Shown: positions 63,801 to 64,000 of the stretch, piece after piece | Position numbering within the stretch: position 1 is the stretch's first letter | How the letters are laid out: each line of letters opens with the position of its first letter | Assembly (NCBI RefSeq): GCF_947499845.1 | Contig: NZ_CANMPM010000009.1 | Span: 1-64,000 of the forward strand | Direction of reading: 5' to 3' | DNA length: 64,000 nucleotides | Origin: an uncultured Pseudokineococcus sp. | GTDB taxonomy: Bacteria; Actinomycetota; Actinomycetes; Actinomycetales; Quadrisphaeraceae | Position numbers and translations under genes: made by a program | The notes under the pieces: model-generated | The model's input: only the letters and a program-made list of their open reading frames with translations | Databases searched by the model: none | What the model was told of the DNA's origin: nothing

Positions 63801-64000
63801 GCGGCGCCCCCCGGCGCCGGCGCCGGCGTCGGGGCGTCGAAGTAGCGGGCGACGTCGACGGCTCCGCCGGCGGCCGCGAAGTCGGCGTGGACGGCGGCCC
63901 GCAGGTCGGGGTCCGCGAGGTGGTCGAGGACGACGAGGGCGAGGCCGACGGCGCCGTCGACCACGGCGCGGTCGCCGTCGGGCCCGGCCGCGGCGGCGGC
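63797..64000 (-). CDS. Partial M20-type amidohydrolase (C-terminus only)
   Basis: The last 67 codons run off the window edge. The readable end, DHLADPDLRAAVHADF followed by AAAGGAVDVARYF, resembles the C-terminus of M20 aminobenzoyl-glutamate hydrolases (AbgA/AbgB). The catalytic region is outside the window. The 4-nt overlap with abgT fits a hydrolase-transporter operon. Confidence 0.6.
   Translation of the reverse strand, partial: AAAAAGPDGDRAVVDGAVGLALVVLDHLADPDLRAAVHADFAAAGGAVDVARYFDAPTPAPAPGGAA

Overview
The window is very G+C-rich throughout, with dense genes, many GTG starts and 4-nt ATGA/GTGA overlaps. Its marker genes are actinobacterial: an actinobacterial-type MurA, an IclR regulator divergent from leuCD, an HU protein with a lysine-rich tail, CofC of F420 synthesis, and a DUF3515 lipoprotein next to ddl. 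From memory, the order ligA-gatCAB ... ilvBNC ... leuB ... FAH-gltX-tRNA-Glu/Gln-IclR-leuCD-hup ... cofC-gpsA-ddl-thiL-rpmB-recG-rsmD follows the chromosomal backbone of Mycobacterium tuberculosis (roughly Rv3014c to Rv2966c), so this is core chromosome of an actinomycete. A Kineosporiales-like lineage would fit, but the sequence alone does not prove it. I see no prophage, insertion sequence, CRISPR-Cas or secondary-metabolite cluster.

Layout. 0-8 kb: a GNAT enzyme and a TIGR01777 epimerase, divergent from ligA, then gatCAB. 8-15 kb: an Eis-like acetyltransferase, the helicase HrpB, a PQQ-type sugar dehydrogenase lipoprotein and a D-2-hydroxyacid dehydrogenase. 15-24 kb: ilvD, an Lrp regulator, a membrane-anchored protein, a DUF1028 protein, and a lysine catabolic set (lat, a 2-oxoadipate dioxygenase gene, pcd). 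24-28 kb: ilvBNC behind a leader-peptide attenuator. 28-36 kb: accessory genes (ASCH protein, Zn-alcohol dehydrogenase, lone sdhA, LysR, AMIN-like secreted protein, oxidoreductase, ABM monooxygenase, alpha/beta hydrolase). 36-46 kb: leuB, ilvE, a conserved unknown, FAH hydrolase, gltX, tRNA-Gln, tRNA-Glu, the IclR regulator, leuCD and hup. 46-64 kb: murA, cofC, gpsA, pentapeptide protein, PLP lyase, ddl, DUF3515, AsnC domain, thiL, rpmB, recG, an ABC pair, rsmD, HAD phosphatase, and abgT with a partial M20 peptidase.

How they work together. Branched-chain amino acid synthesis is almost complete here (ilvB, N, C, D, E and leuB, C, D; leuA and ilvA are absent). The indirect Gln-tRNA route is also present: GltX plus tRNA-Gln(CTG) and the GatCAB amidotransferase. 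Lysine breakdown is represented by lat, 2-oxoadipate dioxygenase and pcd, with an Lrp regulator nearby.

Most unusual features: (1) LigA ends in an Lsr2-like DNA-binding domain; (2) two unrelated five-copy palindromic arrays share a ~41-bp period and both lie between convergent genes; (3) the lrp gene is bracketed by two 38-40-bp near-perfect palindromes centred on CCGTGCACGG; (4) about 20 genes carry a -10 hexamer exactly 6-7 nt before the start codon, implying widespread leaderless transcription; (5) a 14-codon Val/Leu leader peptide precedes ilvB; (6) the 2-oxoadipate dioxygenase gene lacks a standard start and appears to begin at CTG.
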